This document shows positions 54,030 to 62,959 of a stretch of 64,000 bases of DNA, in pieces. The DNA lies in assembly GCF_900112615.1 (NCBI RefSeq), contig NZ_FOMK01000007.1, forward strand, positions 1 to 64,000, given 5' to 3'. A program made the position numbers and the translations under genes. Positions within the stretch are counted from its first letter, which is position 1. Each line of letters starts with the position of its first letter. The DNA comes from Chitinophaga sp. CF118. Its GTDB lineage: Bacteria > Bacteroidota > Bacteroidia > Chitinophagales > Chitinophagaceae. The notes under the pieces were generated by a model. It saw only the letters and a list, made by a program, of their open reading frames with translations, searched no databases and had not been told where the DNA came from.

Positions 54030-55112
54030 TTATTTCACTACCCAGAAGCCAGTGCTGCCTGGCTTTCTTTCATCGGTAGCTTTTCTCAATAATGTATCTC
54101 CGGCCAGGATATTACCAAATACTTCTACTCCTGCATCCACTGTCATTCCCTGACGAACATCCACCCATTCGGCTTTCCCGTCCTTTAGCTTAATGACAAA
54201 CTTACGTTCCTGAGTTGTGGCAATGGCCGTAAATGGCACGATGAAAGAAGTAGCACTACGCTGCATCCCAATCCTGACATAAGCAAATGATCCGGCTTTG
54301 AGTTGATGATCTTTGTTACTTACTTCAAACTCCCATAGCTCTGTGCGTGTTGCAGGATCAATGGTGGATGATTTACGGGTAAGCACTGCCTTAAAGCGTT
54401 GAGTAGGATAAGCATCTATCCTGAAATCTATATTTTCTGATGAATTGGCAACTGCAGTATAAATTTCCGGTACGGCTGCACGTAATCTTAAAGTGTTGTT
54501 GTTCTGGACAGTGAGCAGCATGGCATTTGTTCCTACCAGCGATCCCGGATCCGCATTACGGGCAGTGATAACTCCATCAAATGGGGCGGTGATATACAGG
54601 TACCCTGATACTTCTTTATAGGCTTGCGACTGTTTAGCGGCGGCAATGTATGTGGAGCTGTCGGCAAGCATCAGGTTATGGCTACGTTCAAGATCAACAG
54701 GAGCTACAATGCCAGGTGTTTTGGCCTGAGAAGCCCGCAGCATCCTTTCATAATTGTCTTTACTGGAAGCCCATCTGGCTTTGGCAGATTGTAATGTTGC
54801 TTCTGACTCTGCAAACCGGCTGTTTACTTCCGGTGCTTCAATGATTGCAAGTGTCTGACCTTTTCTGACACGGTCTCCCAGGTCTACTTTCATAGCACGT
54901 ACAAATCCCTGTATCTTGGCAAATAACACCGCATTTTCATATGGTATCAGTTCCGCAGGTAATTCTACCGTTTTTTTGATAGTATCCTGTTTAAGGATAA
55001 AAACAGGTACGGTATCCTTCACCTCAACAGTGGTCTCTTTTTCCTGCTTGCTTTCTGTATTAGCACAAGCTGCGAGTAATATGGATAAACTTATAAAAGC
55101 GAGTGATCGCAT
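54030..55112 (-). CDS. RND efflux periplasmic adaptor lipoprotein
   Basis: From ATG 55112 the protein has about 360 residues: lipoprotein signal (AFISLSILLAACANTES), lipoyl/barrel-sandwich halves (ENAVLFAKIQGFVRAMKVDL ... YLYITAPFDGVITARNADPG), an alpha-hairpin (about 100-165) and a beta-barrel (LTRKSSTIDPATRTELWEF). This is the membrane-fusion subunit bridging RND pump and TolC. It starts 19 bases after the pump gene. A start 30 bases upstream, overlapping the pump stop, is possible but gives a less typical lipoprotein signal. Confidence 0.87.
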   Translation of the reverse strand: MRSLAFISLSILLAACANTESKQEKETTVEVKDTVPVFILKQDTIKKTVELPAELIPYENAVLFAKIQGFVRAMKVDLGDRVRKGQTLAIIEAPEVNSRFAESEATLQSAKARWASSKDNYERMLRASQAKTPGIVAPVDLERSHNLMLADSSTYIAAAKQSQAYKEVSGYLYITAPFDGVITARNADPGSLVGTNAMLLTVQNNNTLRLRAAVPEIYTAVANSSENIDFRIDAYPTQRFKAVLTRKSSTIDPATRTELWEFEVSNKDHQLKAGSFAYVRIGMQRSATSFIVPFTAIATTQERKFVIKLKDGKAEWVDVRQGMTVDAGVEVFGNILAGDTLLRKATDERKPGSTGFWVVK

Positions 55113-55131
55113 ATATTTAAACTTTACATTG

Positions 55132-58100
55132 TTAATGTTGGTCATAGTTTGCGCTGTTAGCATCGTCAGGATCAAATGAAACATATTTATAAGCTCTTCT
55201 TCCTATTATAAATTGATAGACATGTGGAAGGAAGAATAATACACCGATAGCTGAAAAAATAAGCCCTCCAATAACGGCAATACCCAAAGGGGCGGTCTGA
55301 TCACCACCATCCGATAATCCTGAAGCCATAGGAATCATTCCGGCAATCATAGCAGCACTTGTCATAAGAATGGGTCGCAGACGGGTTTCTGCTGCCTTTA
55401 TATGACCCACTGATAGTTGCGCTTTCCTGTTTTGCTCTGCGCTGGTAATAAAGAGTACGGCATTGGCAATTGCTACACCAACAGCCATAATGATGCCCAT
55501 ATAGGATTGTATATTCAATGAATTACTGGTGATAAAAAGGAAAAGTAAAGCGCCGGCGATTACTGCAGGAATAATAGATAAAGTTGCCAAAGCTATACTG
55601 AATGATTGAAAATACACCGCCATTACAAGGAAAATAACAATGATAGCTACCAGCAATCCAAACTGCAAACTTGTTTGTGTTTGCTCCAGCAATACCGGTT
55701 GTCCTCGTAAAAGGATTTTTGCACCATTAGGTAATTTCCCCATGCTGGCAATAGCTTTATTTACACTTTTGAATACGGTTCCAAGATCCTGTTTATGTGT
55801 ATTGGCTGTAATGGTGACATACCGCTGCTGGTTCAGCCGGTCATATTCACCGGCTACAACGGTACGTTTCCAGGTAGCGACTTCACTTAGATAATGTGTA
55901 TTGCCAACGCCACCGGATACAGGAATAGCCTCTAATGTAGCAGTGCTGTTCATACGGTATTCCGGATATTGTACCTGCACCTGGTAAGCAGTTCCGGTAG
56001 ATTTATCCAGCCAGTAATTAGGCGTGGTAAAACGACTGGAAGACGTAGCAATTGAAATAGAACGGGCTGCCTGTTCTCCACTGATTCCCAATTGTCCTGC
56101 TTTCACCCGGTCTACTTCCAGGTTAAGAGCCGGATAATCGAGTGGTGTTGCTATTTGCAAATCACGTAAAGCCGGCATAACAGATAATTTTTTGACCAGT
56201 TCCTGGGCTGTTTTTCTGCCTTCTGACAGATTACGGTTTACGACCGCTATTTCCACAGGATTATTACTGCCAAGGTTTAACACTTGTTCTACAATATCAC
56301 CAGGCTCAAATGAGATTTTAGCTTTCGGAATTTCTTTTGCTACTGTATTGCGTAACTTTTCTCTAAAAACAGCAATCGGGATAACGCCCTTTTTTAACTT
56401 TATTTTGATTACTGCTTCATTGGGGCCGCTGGTCCATAAATGAATGTAGTTTACCGGGAAACTGGATGGCTGCGTGCCTATAAAAGCGGAAGTAATTTCC
56501 GTATTTCCAACACCTGCAATGCTGTCTGCTAATAGTAAGAGTTTCCTGGTGGCATCTTCTGTACGTTCAAACCGTGTACCTACGGGTAAACGTAGCCGTA
56601 CCTGTGCCTGCCCGCTATCTGTTTGCGGGAAAAGCTCAGTACCGGTAAAAGAATACAGAAGAGCAACAAGTCCAAGCGAAACAACCAGGAACAAAATTGC
56701 CACTACACTGAAACCTGCTTGCAAACGTTGTCCGGCTGATATATACCACTGTTTTAGTCTGTAATAAAATCCTTTCTCCGGCTCTATATCCTTTTTCTCC
56801 ACGTGTTCCTTTAACAGCCAATTGGAAACAACAGGTACAAAGGTTTGTGAAAGCAGAAATGATGCGATCATGGCAAAACCTACCGCCAGTGATAACGGTA
56901 GAAACATTGCCTTTGGCACTCCATTCATAAACATGGCAGGTATAAACACTGCCAGAATACTAAGCAGGATTAATAGTTTTGGCCCTGCAATTTCCTTACT
57001 GGCATCTACTATCGCACGGGCTTTACTTTTACCCGTCTCCATATGACGATGGATATTTTCAATTGTTACGGTGGCCTCGTCAACAAGAATACCTACCGAT
57101 AATGCGAGACCGCCCAACGTCATAATATTGATCGTCTGGCCAACCAGATAAAGTAATGTTGATGATGTAAGCAATGCAAGCGGAATAGTCATAATAACAA
57201 TCAGGGCACTCCGGCGATCTCCAAGGAACAGTAATACCATCAGCCCTGTAAGTATGGCGCCTAACCCTCCTTCAAATAAAAGGCTCTTCAAAGAATTGAT
57301 CACGTACCCTGACTGATCAAATGCATATGATACATGAATATCTGAAGGTACGGCTGACTGCATATCCGGTAGTGCTGCTTTTACCCGTTGTACTACGTCC
57401 CAGGTAGAAGCATCTGCTCTCTTGGTAACAGGAATATATACTGACCGTTTACCATTGATCAGGGCATAACTGGTAGTGACATCAGCTCCCAGGCTTACGT
57501 TGGCTATATCTTTTACATAGATGGACGGGCCGGCACCCAATTGCAGTGGGGTATTCTGTAAGTCCTGCAGGCTTTCAATCACACTGTTTTGAGGTGTGAT
57601 ATAAGTAGTGTCTCCAATTCTGACATTACCGGCAGGAGAAATTGTATTAAACTTCGCTATCGTTTGTACTACCTGGTCTGGTGAAAGGTTATGTCCGCGC
57701 AATTTATCCGGATCGATAGTGATCAGCACTGTTTTTTGATTGCCTCCAAATGGAGGTGGTGCAGAAACACCCGGAAGTGTAGAAAACATAGGGCGCACCC
57801 GAAATAGTGCGAGGTCTGATATTTCACTTAAGGATCTACTTTCTGAACTAAATACGAGTTGACCTACAGGTACACTACCCGCGTCAAACCGGGTAATAAA
57901 TGGCGGCACTGTGCCTGGAGGCATAAAGGCCCTGGCGCGGTTTACATATCCCACAACTTCGGCCATTGCCTGGCTCATGTCCGTACCTTCATTAAATTCT
58001 ATTTTGATGATAGCCGCTCCTTGTATACTCCTGGACTCTACGTATTTAACACCTGTAATATAGAGGAAGTGATATTCGTAATAGGAAGTTACAAATCCTT

Positions 58101-58278
58101 CCACTTGTTCCGGAGACAATCCGCCGTAAGGTTGAGCGACGTATACTACTGGCAGTCCCAGACGCGGAAATATGTCCACTTTGGCATTTCGGATGGACAA
58201 GTATGAAAAAAAGAGGATAGCGATAACAGCTACCAATATTGTAACAGGGTGCCGTAACGCTGATATGATCAATTTCAT
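55132..58278 (-). CDS. RND family efflux pump (AcrB/CusA-like)
   Basis: The 1048-residue protein has the standard RND layout: an N-terminal helix (TILVAVIAILFFSYLSI), two large periplasmic loops and two sets of membrane helices (for example LFEGGLGAILTGLMVLLFLG and FGLLVAIIVIFLVMAVYFQS). GLALSVGILVDEATVTIENI and MGIIMAVGVAIANAVLFITS carry the helix-4 and helix-10 motifs. Asp in ILVDEATV is the usual proton-relay position. It probably exports small molecules or metals using the proton gradient. It is the second gene of a tolC-pump-adaptor operon, beginning 12 bases after the tolC-like gene. Substrate unknown. Confidence 0.9.
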   Translation of the reverse strand: MKLIISALRHPVTILVAVIAILFFSYLSIRNAKVDIFPRLGLPVVYVAQPYGGLSPEQVEGFVTSYYEYHFLYITGVKYVESRSIQGAAIIKIEFNEGTDMSQAMAEVVGYVNRARAFMPPGTVPPFITRFDAGSVPVGQLVFSSESRSLSEISDLALFRVRPMFSTLPGVSAPPPFGGNQKTVLITIDPDKLRGHNLSPDQVVQTIAKFNTISPAGNVRIGDTTYITPQNSVIESLQDLQNTPLQLGAGPSIYVKDIANVSLGADVTTSYALINGKRSVYIPVTKRADASTWDVVQRVKAALPDMQSAVPSDIHVSYAFDQSGYVINSLKSLLFEGGLGAILTGLMVLLFLGDRRSALIVIMTIPLALLTSSTLLYLVGQTINIMTLGGLALSVGILVDEATVTIENIHRHMETGKSKARAIVDASKEIAGPKLLILLSILAVFIPAMFMNGVPKAMFLPLSLAVGFAMIASFLLSQTFVPVVSNWLLKEHVEKKDIEPEKGFYYRLKQWYISAGQRLQAGFSVVAILFLVVSLGLVALLYSFTGTELFPQTDSGQAQVRLRLPVGTRFERTEDATRKLLLLADSIAGVGNTEITSAFIGTQPSSFPVNYIHLWTSGPNEAVIKIKLKKGVIPIAVFREKLRNTVAKEIPKAKISFEPGDIVEQVLNLGSNNPVEIAVVNRNLSEGRKTAQELVKKLSVMPALRDLQIATPLDYPALNLEVDRVKAGQLGISGEQAARSISIATSSSRFTTPNYWLDKSTGTAYQVQVQYPEYRMNSTATLEAIPVSGGVGNTHYLSEVATWKRTVVAGEYDRLNQQRYVTITANTHKQDLGTVFKSVNKAIASMGKLPNGAKILLRGQPVLLEQTQTSLQFGLLVAIIVIFLVMAVYFQSFSIALATLSIIPAVIAGALLFLFITSNSLNIQSYMGIIMAVGVAIANAVLFITSAEQNRKAQLSVGHIKAAETRLRPILMTSAAMIAGMIPMASGLSDGGDQTAPLGIAVIGGLIFSAIGVLFFLPHVYQFIIGRRAYKYVSFDPDDANSANYDQH

Positions 58279-58290
58279 AAAACAGTGTCG

Positions 58291-59670
58291 TTATTTCAGT
58301 TTTTCAGTAAATATGTGCAGATTCCCATTCGCCACTGCCAGTTCCAGTAATGAGCGCCATACCTGTATAAAAGCACCGGCTTCTCCGGTCTCTGCCTTTA
58401 ATAATTCATATTGCCCCTGAATAAGTCTGGTAAAATCAATCAATCCGCTTTCGTAGCTAAGTTTAAGTCCGTCAAAGGCATAATGGGCCGCCTGCAATTG
58501 GATCAGTGATTGTTTTGTTATTTGCAGGCTTTGATTGTAATTAAATTGCGCCGTTTCCTTTTGTGTTTGCAAATTCAGCTTTACCTGATCAAGCTGCGCT
58601 TCATCTGCTTTTAACAGGGAGCGGTATTGCTTCTTTTGCAGATTGACCTGTGAGAATTGCAATACCGGAAAACTTAATTGAATACCTGCACCATAGTTTT
58701 TGCGTGTCAGCGACCATCCATCCTGTGAATGCACACTACCATCTGCAGCCACTCCTGATCCGCGGGCATACGCATTAGCCCATAGATCAAGTTTGGGGCG
58801 CCAGCTGCGTTGCACTTCCTTTAATGCAGCTTCACTAACATCTCTTTTGGCCTGGTAATATTGAAAAATAGGGTGTGTAATAACAGTATCCGTGGCAGTT
58901 ACTCCAGCAGGTTGCAGACCAATTAAAGTACTATCTGAAAGTACAATATTATCAGGAGTGCAGGTTAAAGCAGTAAGTCTTAACAGCTCTTCAATCTGAG
59001 CATGGTATTGTCGTTGTGCCGTGAGCAGATCTGTTTGGGTTTGAGCAAGCACAGACTGAAACTGTGTGGTATCAATACCTGGGCGCAGACCCTGCTGCGC
59101 AAGTACCAGGGATTGTTCTAAACCAGCCCTGGTGCGGTCAATATTGGCCTGATAACTTTGAAGCAGTTTTTGTAAATAGACAGCATCAAGATAAGTCGAT
59201 ATAACAAGATACTGTTGACGGAAAAGGACATCATTATAAGAACTACCCGCCAGTTTAAACTGCATGGCAGCTTTTTCTATAGCGGCCTGCCGCTGCCCGA
59301 AGGTGAGCGGATTCCATTTGACAATAGCTGTTAAAGCAGTACCCGCAACAGGATCATATACATTACCGGAAGATGGCGGTCCGCTGATGGGCAAAATGAG
59401 TCCTGGATAACTCATTCCAGTAATATTGTTGTAGGTAGCATAGCCGGCCTGATAACCCGCGGTAAGTTCCGGCATTATTGAATTTCTGGCAATCTTTACA
59501 TTATAGCTGGCTGCCTGGGACTGTTGATCATAGGCTTTCATCTGTGGCTGCGATGACTCTGCTAATGTCAGTGCCTCTTTAATACTCAGTAGTTTTTGCT
59601 GTGCAAAAACTGAAAGCGATAGGATTATAAAACAGCCCGTGGTTACAATTCCTTTATGATAACCATTCAT
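58291..59670 (-). CDS. TolC-like outer membrane efflux protein
   Basis: The 459-residue protein has a signal peptide (TTGCFIILSLSVFAQQ) and two repeats of the outer-membrane efflux family. Each has a long coiled helical stretch (TLAESSQPQMKAYDQQSQAA; VNLQKKQYRSLLKADEAQLD) and beta segments (ELTAGYQAGYATYNNITGMS; YGAGIQLSFPVLQF). It forms the trimeric exit channel for the RND pump and adaptor encoded downstream. It might also serve the HlyD/ABC peptide exporter elsewhere in the window, which lacks its own channel; this is speculation. Confidence 0.88.
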   Translation of the reverse strand: MNGYHKGIVTTGCFIILSLSVFAQQKLLSIKEALTLAESSQPQMKAYDQQSQAASYNVKIARNSIMPELTAGYQAGYATYNNITGMSYPGLILPISGPPSSGNVYDPVAGTALTAIVKWNPLTFGQRQAAIEKAAMQFKLAGSSYNDVLFRQQYLVISTYLDAVYLQKLLQSYQANIDRTRAGLEQSLVLAQQGLRPGIDTTQFQSVLAQTQTDLLTAQRQYHAQIEELLRLTALTCTPDNIVLSDSTLIGLQPAGVTATDTVITHPIFQYYQAKRDVSEAALKEVQRSWRPKLDLWANAYARGSGVAADGSVHSQDGWSLTRKNYGAGIQLSFPVLQFSQVNLQKKQYRSLLKADEAQLDQVKLNLQTQKETAQFNYNQSLQITKQSLIQLQAAHYAFDGLKLSYESGLIDFTRLIQGQYELLKAETGEAGAFIQVWRSLLELAVANGNLHIFTEKLK

Positions 59671-59800
59671 TCATCAATTATTTTAATTTATCAAGTATCT
59701 ATGAAGGCACCTGAAATAGCCCCGATAGCTGCTCTTAAATTGCAAATTTAGACAATGAAAGGTCCAAAAATAGAAAGAAAACGAAGGTTTAGCCTGATTT

Positions 59801-59902
59801 TTACTTTTTTAGCAAACTTTTTTGATAGGCAGAGGAACTTTTGCCGGTATATTTTCTTAAAAGCCTGGTGAGATTGCTAAGCGTATTGCCATTCAGGTTA
59901 AC
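59801..59902 (-). pseudogene. 3' remnant of an AraC-family regulator gene
   Basis: The minus strand encodes NLNGNTLSNLTRLLRKYTGK followed by SSSAYQKSLLKK and a stop at 59801, with an in-frame stop upstream at 59903-59905. The pattern (S-LxRLLRKYTGKS-S-YxK) is the final helix-turn-helix of AraC-type regulators. The rest of the gene is missing. It sits just upstream of the TolC gene start, so it may be what is left of an efflux regulator. Confidence 0.5.
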
Positions 59903-60887
59903 TCATTTTATATCTGAGAGTCAACTTTAACCATGTTTTTAACAGGAAAAAAAGAGAGGTTTTATTTTTGTGTAAAATGAATGCCATTTTTGCTTGTACA
60001 AGTGCCTGAGGAGGGGATTTATAGCCACCATAAACCAAATCTGAAGTCTTGGCAAAATAATGAGACCAGTTCCTTTTGGCAACATTCATAAGTTCTTTTC
60101 TCTGACTTGGAGGAAGATATTGCTGTATGGTTTTAATAACAAAGGTTATATCTTTTATATGCTGACCGGAGAGAAAATACTTACTTGAAATGTTATTATT
60201 GTGTATCCTGTATTGGGCAAGCCTTTCCGGAGAATGAGCCACTGGATAATGTGCAGCTATCCTCACCCACATTTCCCAATCCTCTCCATAATGTACACCA
60301 AAAAAGCCGCCTAATTTTTCATACACGCTTCTTTTTACAACAATTGATGGCGGTTGAAGCTTTTGGCCCTGGGCGATTATAGTTAACCAATCGTTTATTA
60401 TACCTGGCGTTGTTAAAACAGTCTCATTAGGATAACGCGCCCCACTTTCTTCATTAAAATGCCAAAATCCGGTGTATGCAGCACCGGCTTCCGGATAGGC
60501 CACGAATAGACTTTCTATTTCATTATAAAACCCCTTACTCACCACATCATCTCCATGTAATATATGGATCCACTTACCCCTTGAACGGTTCAGGCAAGTT
60601 TCAAAATTGCGCAAACTACCCTGGTTTACAGGTTGTTTAAAAAAACCGATCCGTCCTTTACCTATTTCCGCTACCAGTTGCTCAATGTCGGCATCTGTAC
60701 TGGCATCGTCAATCACTTCTATCTGCATCTTATCAGGGGCCAGGGCCTGCTGTAATACGCTTTCCAATGTTTGCCTCAGATAAGCACTGCAATTATATGT
60801 TGGAATCATAACAGACCATAACGGTCGGTTAACCAGGTAATCTACCGGCTCTATTAACGGAGGTGATGAGGGTATACGCTTATTCAT
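59898..60887 (-). CDS. Family 2 glycosyltransferase
   Basis: The 329-residue protein has a GT-A fold GT2 domain: PLWSVMIPTYNCSAYLRQTL, IEVIDDASTDADIEQLVAEI, the DxD-type motif WIHILHGDDVVSKGFYNEIE, and HYGEDWEMWVRIAAHYPVAH containing the ED base. The C-terminal 90 residues are basic and helical. It should transfer a sugar from a nucleotide donor to a surface-polysaccharide or protein glycan. It lies 32 bases downstream of another glycosyltransferase gene, in one operon with a Wzt-like ABC ATPase. Confidence 0.88.
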   Translation of the reverse strand: MNKRIPSSPPLIEPVDYLVNRPLWSVMIPTYNCSAYLRQTLESVLQQALAPDKMQIEVIDDASTDADIEQLVAEIGKGRIGFFKQPVNQGSLRNFETCLNRSRGKWIHILHGDDVVSKGFYNEIESLFVAYPEAGAAYTGFWHFNEESGARYPNETVLTTPGIINDWLTIIAQGQKLQPPSIVVKRSVYEKLGGFFGVHYGEDWEMWVRIAAHYPVAHSPERLAQYRIHNNNISSKYFLSGQHIKDITFVIKTIQQYLPPSQRKELMNVAKRNWSHYFAKTSDLVYGGYKSPPQALVQAKMAFILHKNKTSLFFLLKTWLKLTLRYKMS

Positions 60888-60919
60888 TTCAGGGCTTTTA
60901 AATTTTTAATAAATTCTGA

Positions 60920-62956
60920 TTATGTTGTTATTCCATAAAATTTCTCCCAATTTTCCATACCAATTTTATGGGCAGACTTTTCTTCTTCATTAATTAATAA
61001 ATTCTCTTGTGTTTTCAATACGGTCAGTGCACTATGTTTCATCGTTTTTTTGTTGAGCGACATATTTCCGGAATGTATGCGATAAACTGCTATTAAATCC
61101 GAATGACTGAATACGGGGAATATTCGTGCAATACGTAAATTAAGATCGTAATCTTCGCAGGATTGTAAAGAGGTATCAAAATGAAAATGGAAAAACAGTT
61201 CTCTTCTGTACATTATAGTTCCTTCCATCCCAATATAATTACCCTGCAATAATGACCAGTAATTATCTCCCGATTTTACTTCACTACTAATTGTTGGCAA
61301 GCTAAGTCCCAGGTAATCCATACGCTTATGACCGCCTGATACAAAAGCAACATTGCCATAAAAGTTAAAATAATAAAGATTGATCTCAAACGCAGACTCA
61401 TATAAAAAGTCATCTGCATCGAGGAAAACAATAAAATCTCCTGTTGAAAACTGTACTCCGATATTTCTTGCTGCTGACAAGCCCACTCTTTCTACTCTTA
61501 CATATTTTACCCATTCTCCATAGCCATAACAAATAGAAGCTGTTTCATCATCTGAACCGTCATCAATTACAATAATTTCCAGGTTTTGATGTGTTTGTCC
61601 CAAAACGCTGTCAATTGCCTGCTTTAAAAAGTGGCTATGGTTATAACATGGAATGATAACGGAGACCTTTGTATCTTCATTAACCACAGCTTTTTCCATC
61701 AATTTTTCAGGAAGTGAATAAATATCATGTCTTTTCCGATCTTTATTGGCCTTATAATATTTCATTCCGGCAAAGCAACCCTTTATTTCGCTCAGCAAAG
61801 CTGAATTATCTCTGTTGCTGCTGAAATAACCTTTTATCCTGTAGTAATAGTATTTTGGAAAACCTTTATAGATTCTATCAAGGTTCCCCTTATGTTGATA
61901 ATTTTCATGTTGAACCAGCAATGCACTTACATGCCCACGCATATAATGGTAAAGTTGGCTACGGAGCTCCTTCATTGTACGCCTATGCTGATGATACACA
62001 TATAAGTGTGGATAGTAGTTACAATTCCATCCCTCAGCCAATATCCTGTACCACATTTCCGAATCTCCACTACAACCCGATGCACCAACATCCAATCGTT
62101 CATCAAATAAACCTACCAGTTCAAATGCTTCTTTTCTAAATGCCATATTTGCACCTGCACCAATATCCCAGGCAGGCACACCAGTTTCCACATGGTCAAG
62201 GAAATACCGGTGATCAAACACTCTAGGTAAATATCCCTTATTGAAACTCCAGTCATGTTCAAAAACGTATTGCGAATATGTTTCCAGTTCGGCTGGTAAA
62301 ACAATCCCGGTCACTGCCATTGTTAATGGATTATCAAAGCAAGATTTCACATTCTGGATCCAGTTAGATGGTATGATCACATCATCGTCTGTATAAGCAA
62401 TAATATTGTGAGTGGCATACCTGGCACCAGTATTACGTGCAATATCAAGTCCTTTTCTTTTTTCCAGCACGTATTTCACACCAGGGAATTTCGCTACAAC
62501 CAACTCTGTGAGATTGTTATCCGGAGCATTATCTACTACTACAATTTCAAAATCATTATCCAGGCATTTCGTAAGGGATGTTAAGCAATTCTGCATTGCT
62601 GTGGGCCTGTTCCTGGTACAAATGACAACGGAAATAGTTTGCTGCGGAGGAGTGGTTCTCTCAAAATTCAGTAACGAAGATATGCTGCTGTATTTACCTT
62701 CGTCCAGCATAAGTTCCCATTCCGGCGTGCCGGAAGATGCGGGAAGGTAATGTGTTAAAACGGGCCTTAGTGCCTGATTAATCCGTGTTCTGATGTTCTG
62801 CTTGTTAGCATGAGTATCAGACGCTTTATACCACAGATGTCCAACCGGCAACTCACCAGCCCAAAAAACCAGATAAGTATTACCTTTGGGAGTTACAAGT
62901 TCATCCAGCTGATTTAGCTGTAAATGCTCGATTGTATAAGGTGAAAACTTGCGCAT
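60920..62956 (-). CDS. Two-domain family 2 glycosyltransferase
   Basis: The 678-residue protein contains two GT2 domains. The first (about 105-340) has ISVVICTRNRPTAMQNCLTS, IIAYTDDDVIIPSNW and GCSGDSEMWYRILAEGWNC. The second (about 430-640) has KVSVIIPCYNHSHFLKQAID, IVIDDGSDDETA, FIVFLDADDFLY and SCEDYDLNLRIA. Both keep their DDD/DAD metal motifs and ED-type residues, so both may be active and build a disaccharide step. The first 100 residues are a separate small domain. It begins 3 bases after the ABC ATPase stop, confirming an operon. Confidence 0.88.
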   Translation of the reverse strand: MRKFSPYTIEHLQLNQLDELVTPKGNTYLVFWAGELPVGHLWYKASDTHANKQNIRTRINQALRPVLTHYLPASSGTPEWELMLDEGKYSSISSLLNFERTTPPQQTISVVICTRNRPTAMQNCLTSLTKCLDNDFEIVVVDNAPDNNLTELVVAKFPGVKYVLEKRKGLDIARNTGARYATHNIIAYTDDDVIIPSNWIQNVKSCFDNPLTMAVTGIVLPAELETYSQYVFEHDWSFNKGYLPRVFDHRYFLDHVETGVPAWDIGAGANMAFRKEAFELVGLFDERLDVGASGCSGDSEMWYRILAEGWNCNYYPHLYVYHQHRRTMKELRSQLYHYMRGHVSALLVQHENYQHKGNLDRIYKGFPKYYYYRIKGYFSSNRDNSALLSEIKGCFAGMKYYKANKDRKRHDIYSLPEKLMEKAVVNEDTKVSVIIPCYNHSHFLKQAIDSVLGQTHQNLEIIVIDDGSDDETASICYGYGEWVKYVRVERVGLSAARNIGVQFSTGDFIVFLDADDFLYESAFEINLYYFNFYGNVAFVSGGHKRMDYLGLSLPTISSEVKSGDNYWSLLQGNYIGMEGTIMYRRELFFHFHFDTSLQSCEDYDLNLRIARIFPVFSHSDLIAVYRIHSGNMSLNKKTMKHSALTVLKTQENLLINEEEKSAHKIGMENWEKFYGITT

Positions 62957-62959
62957 GAG

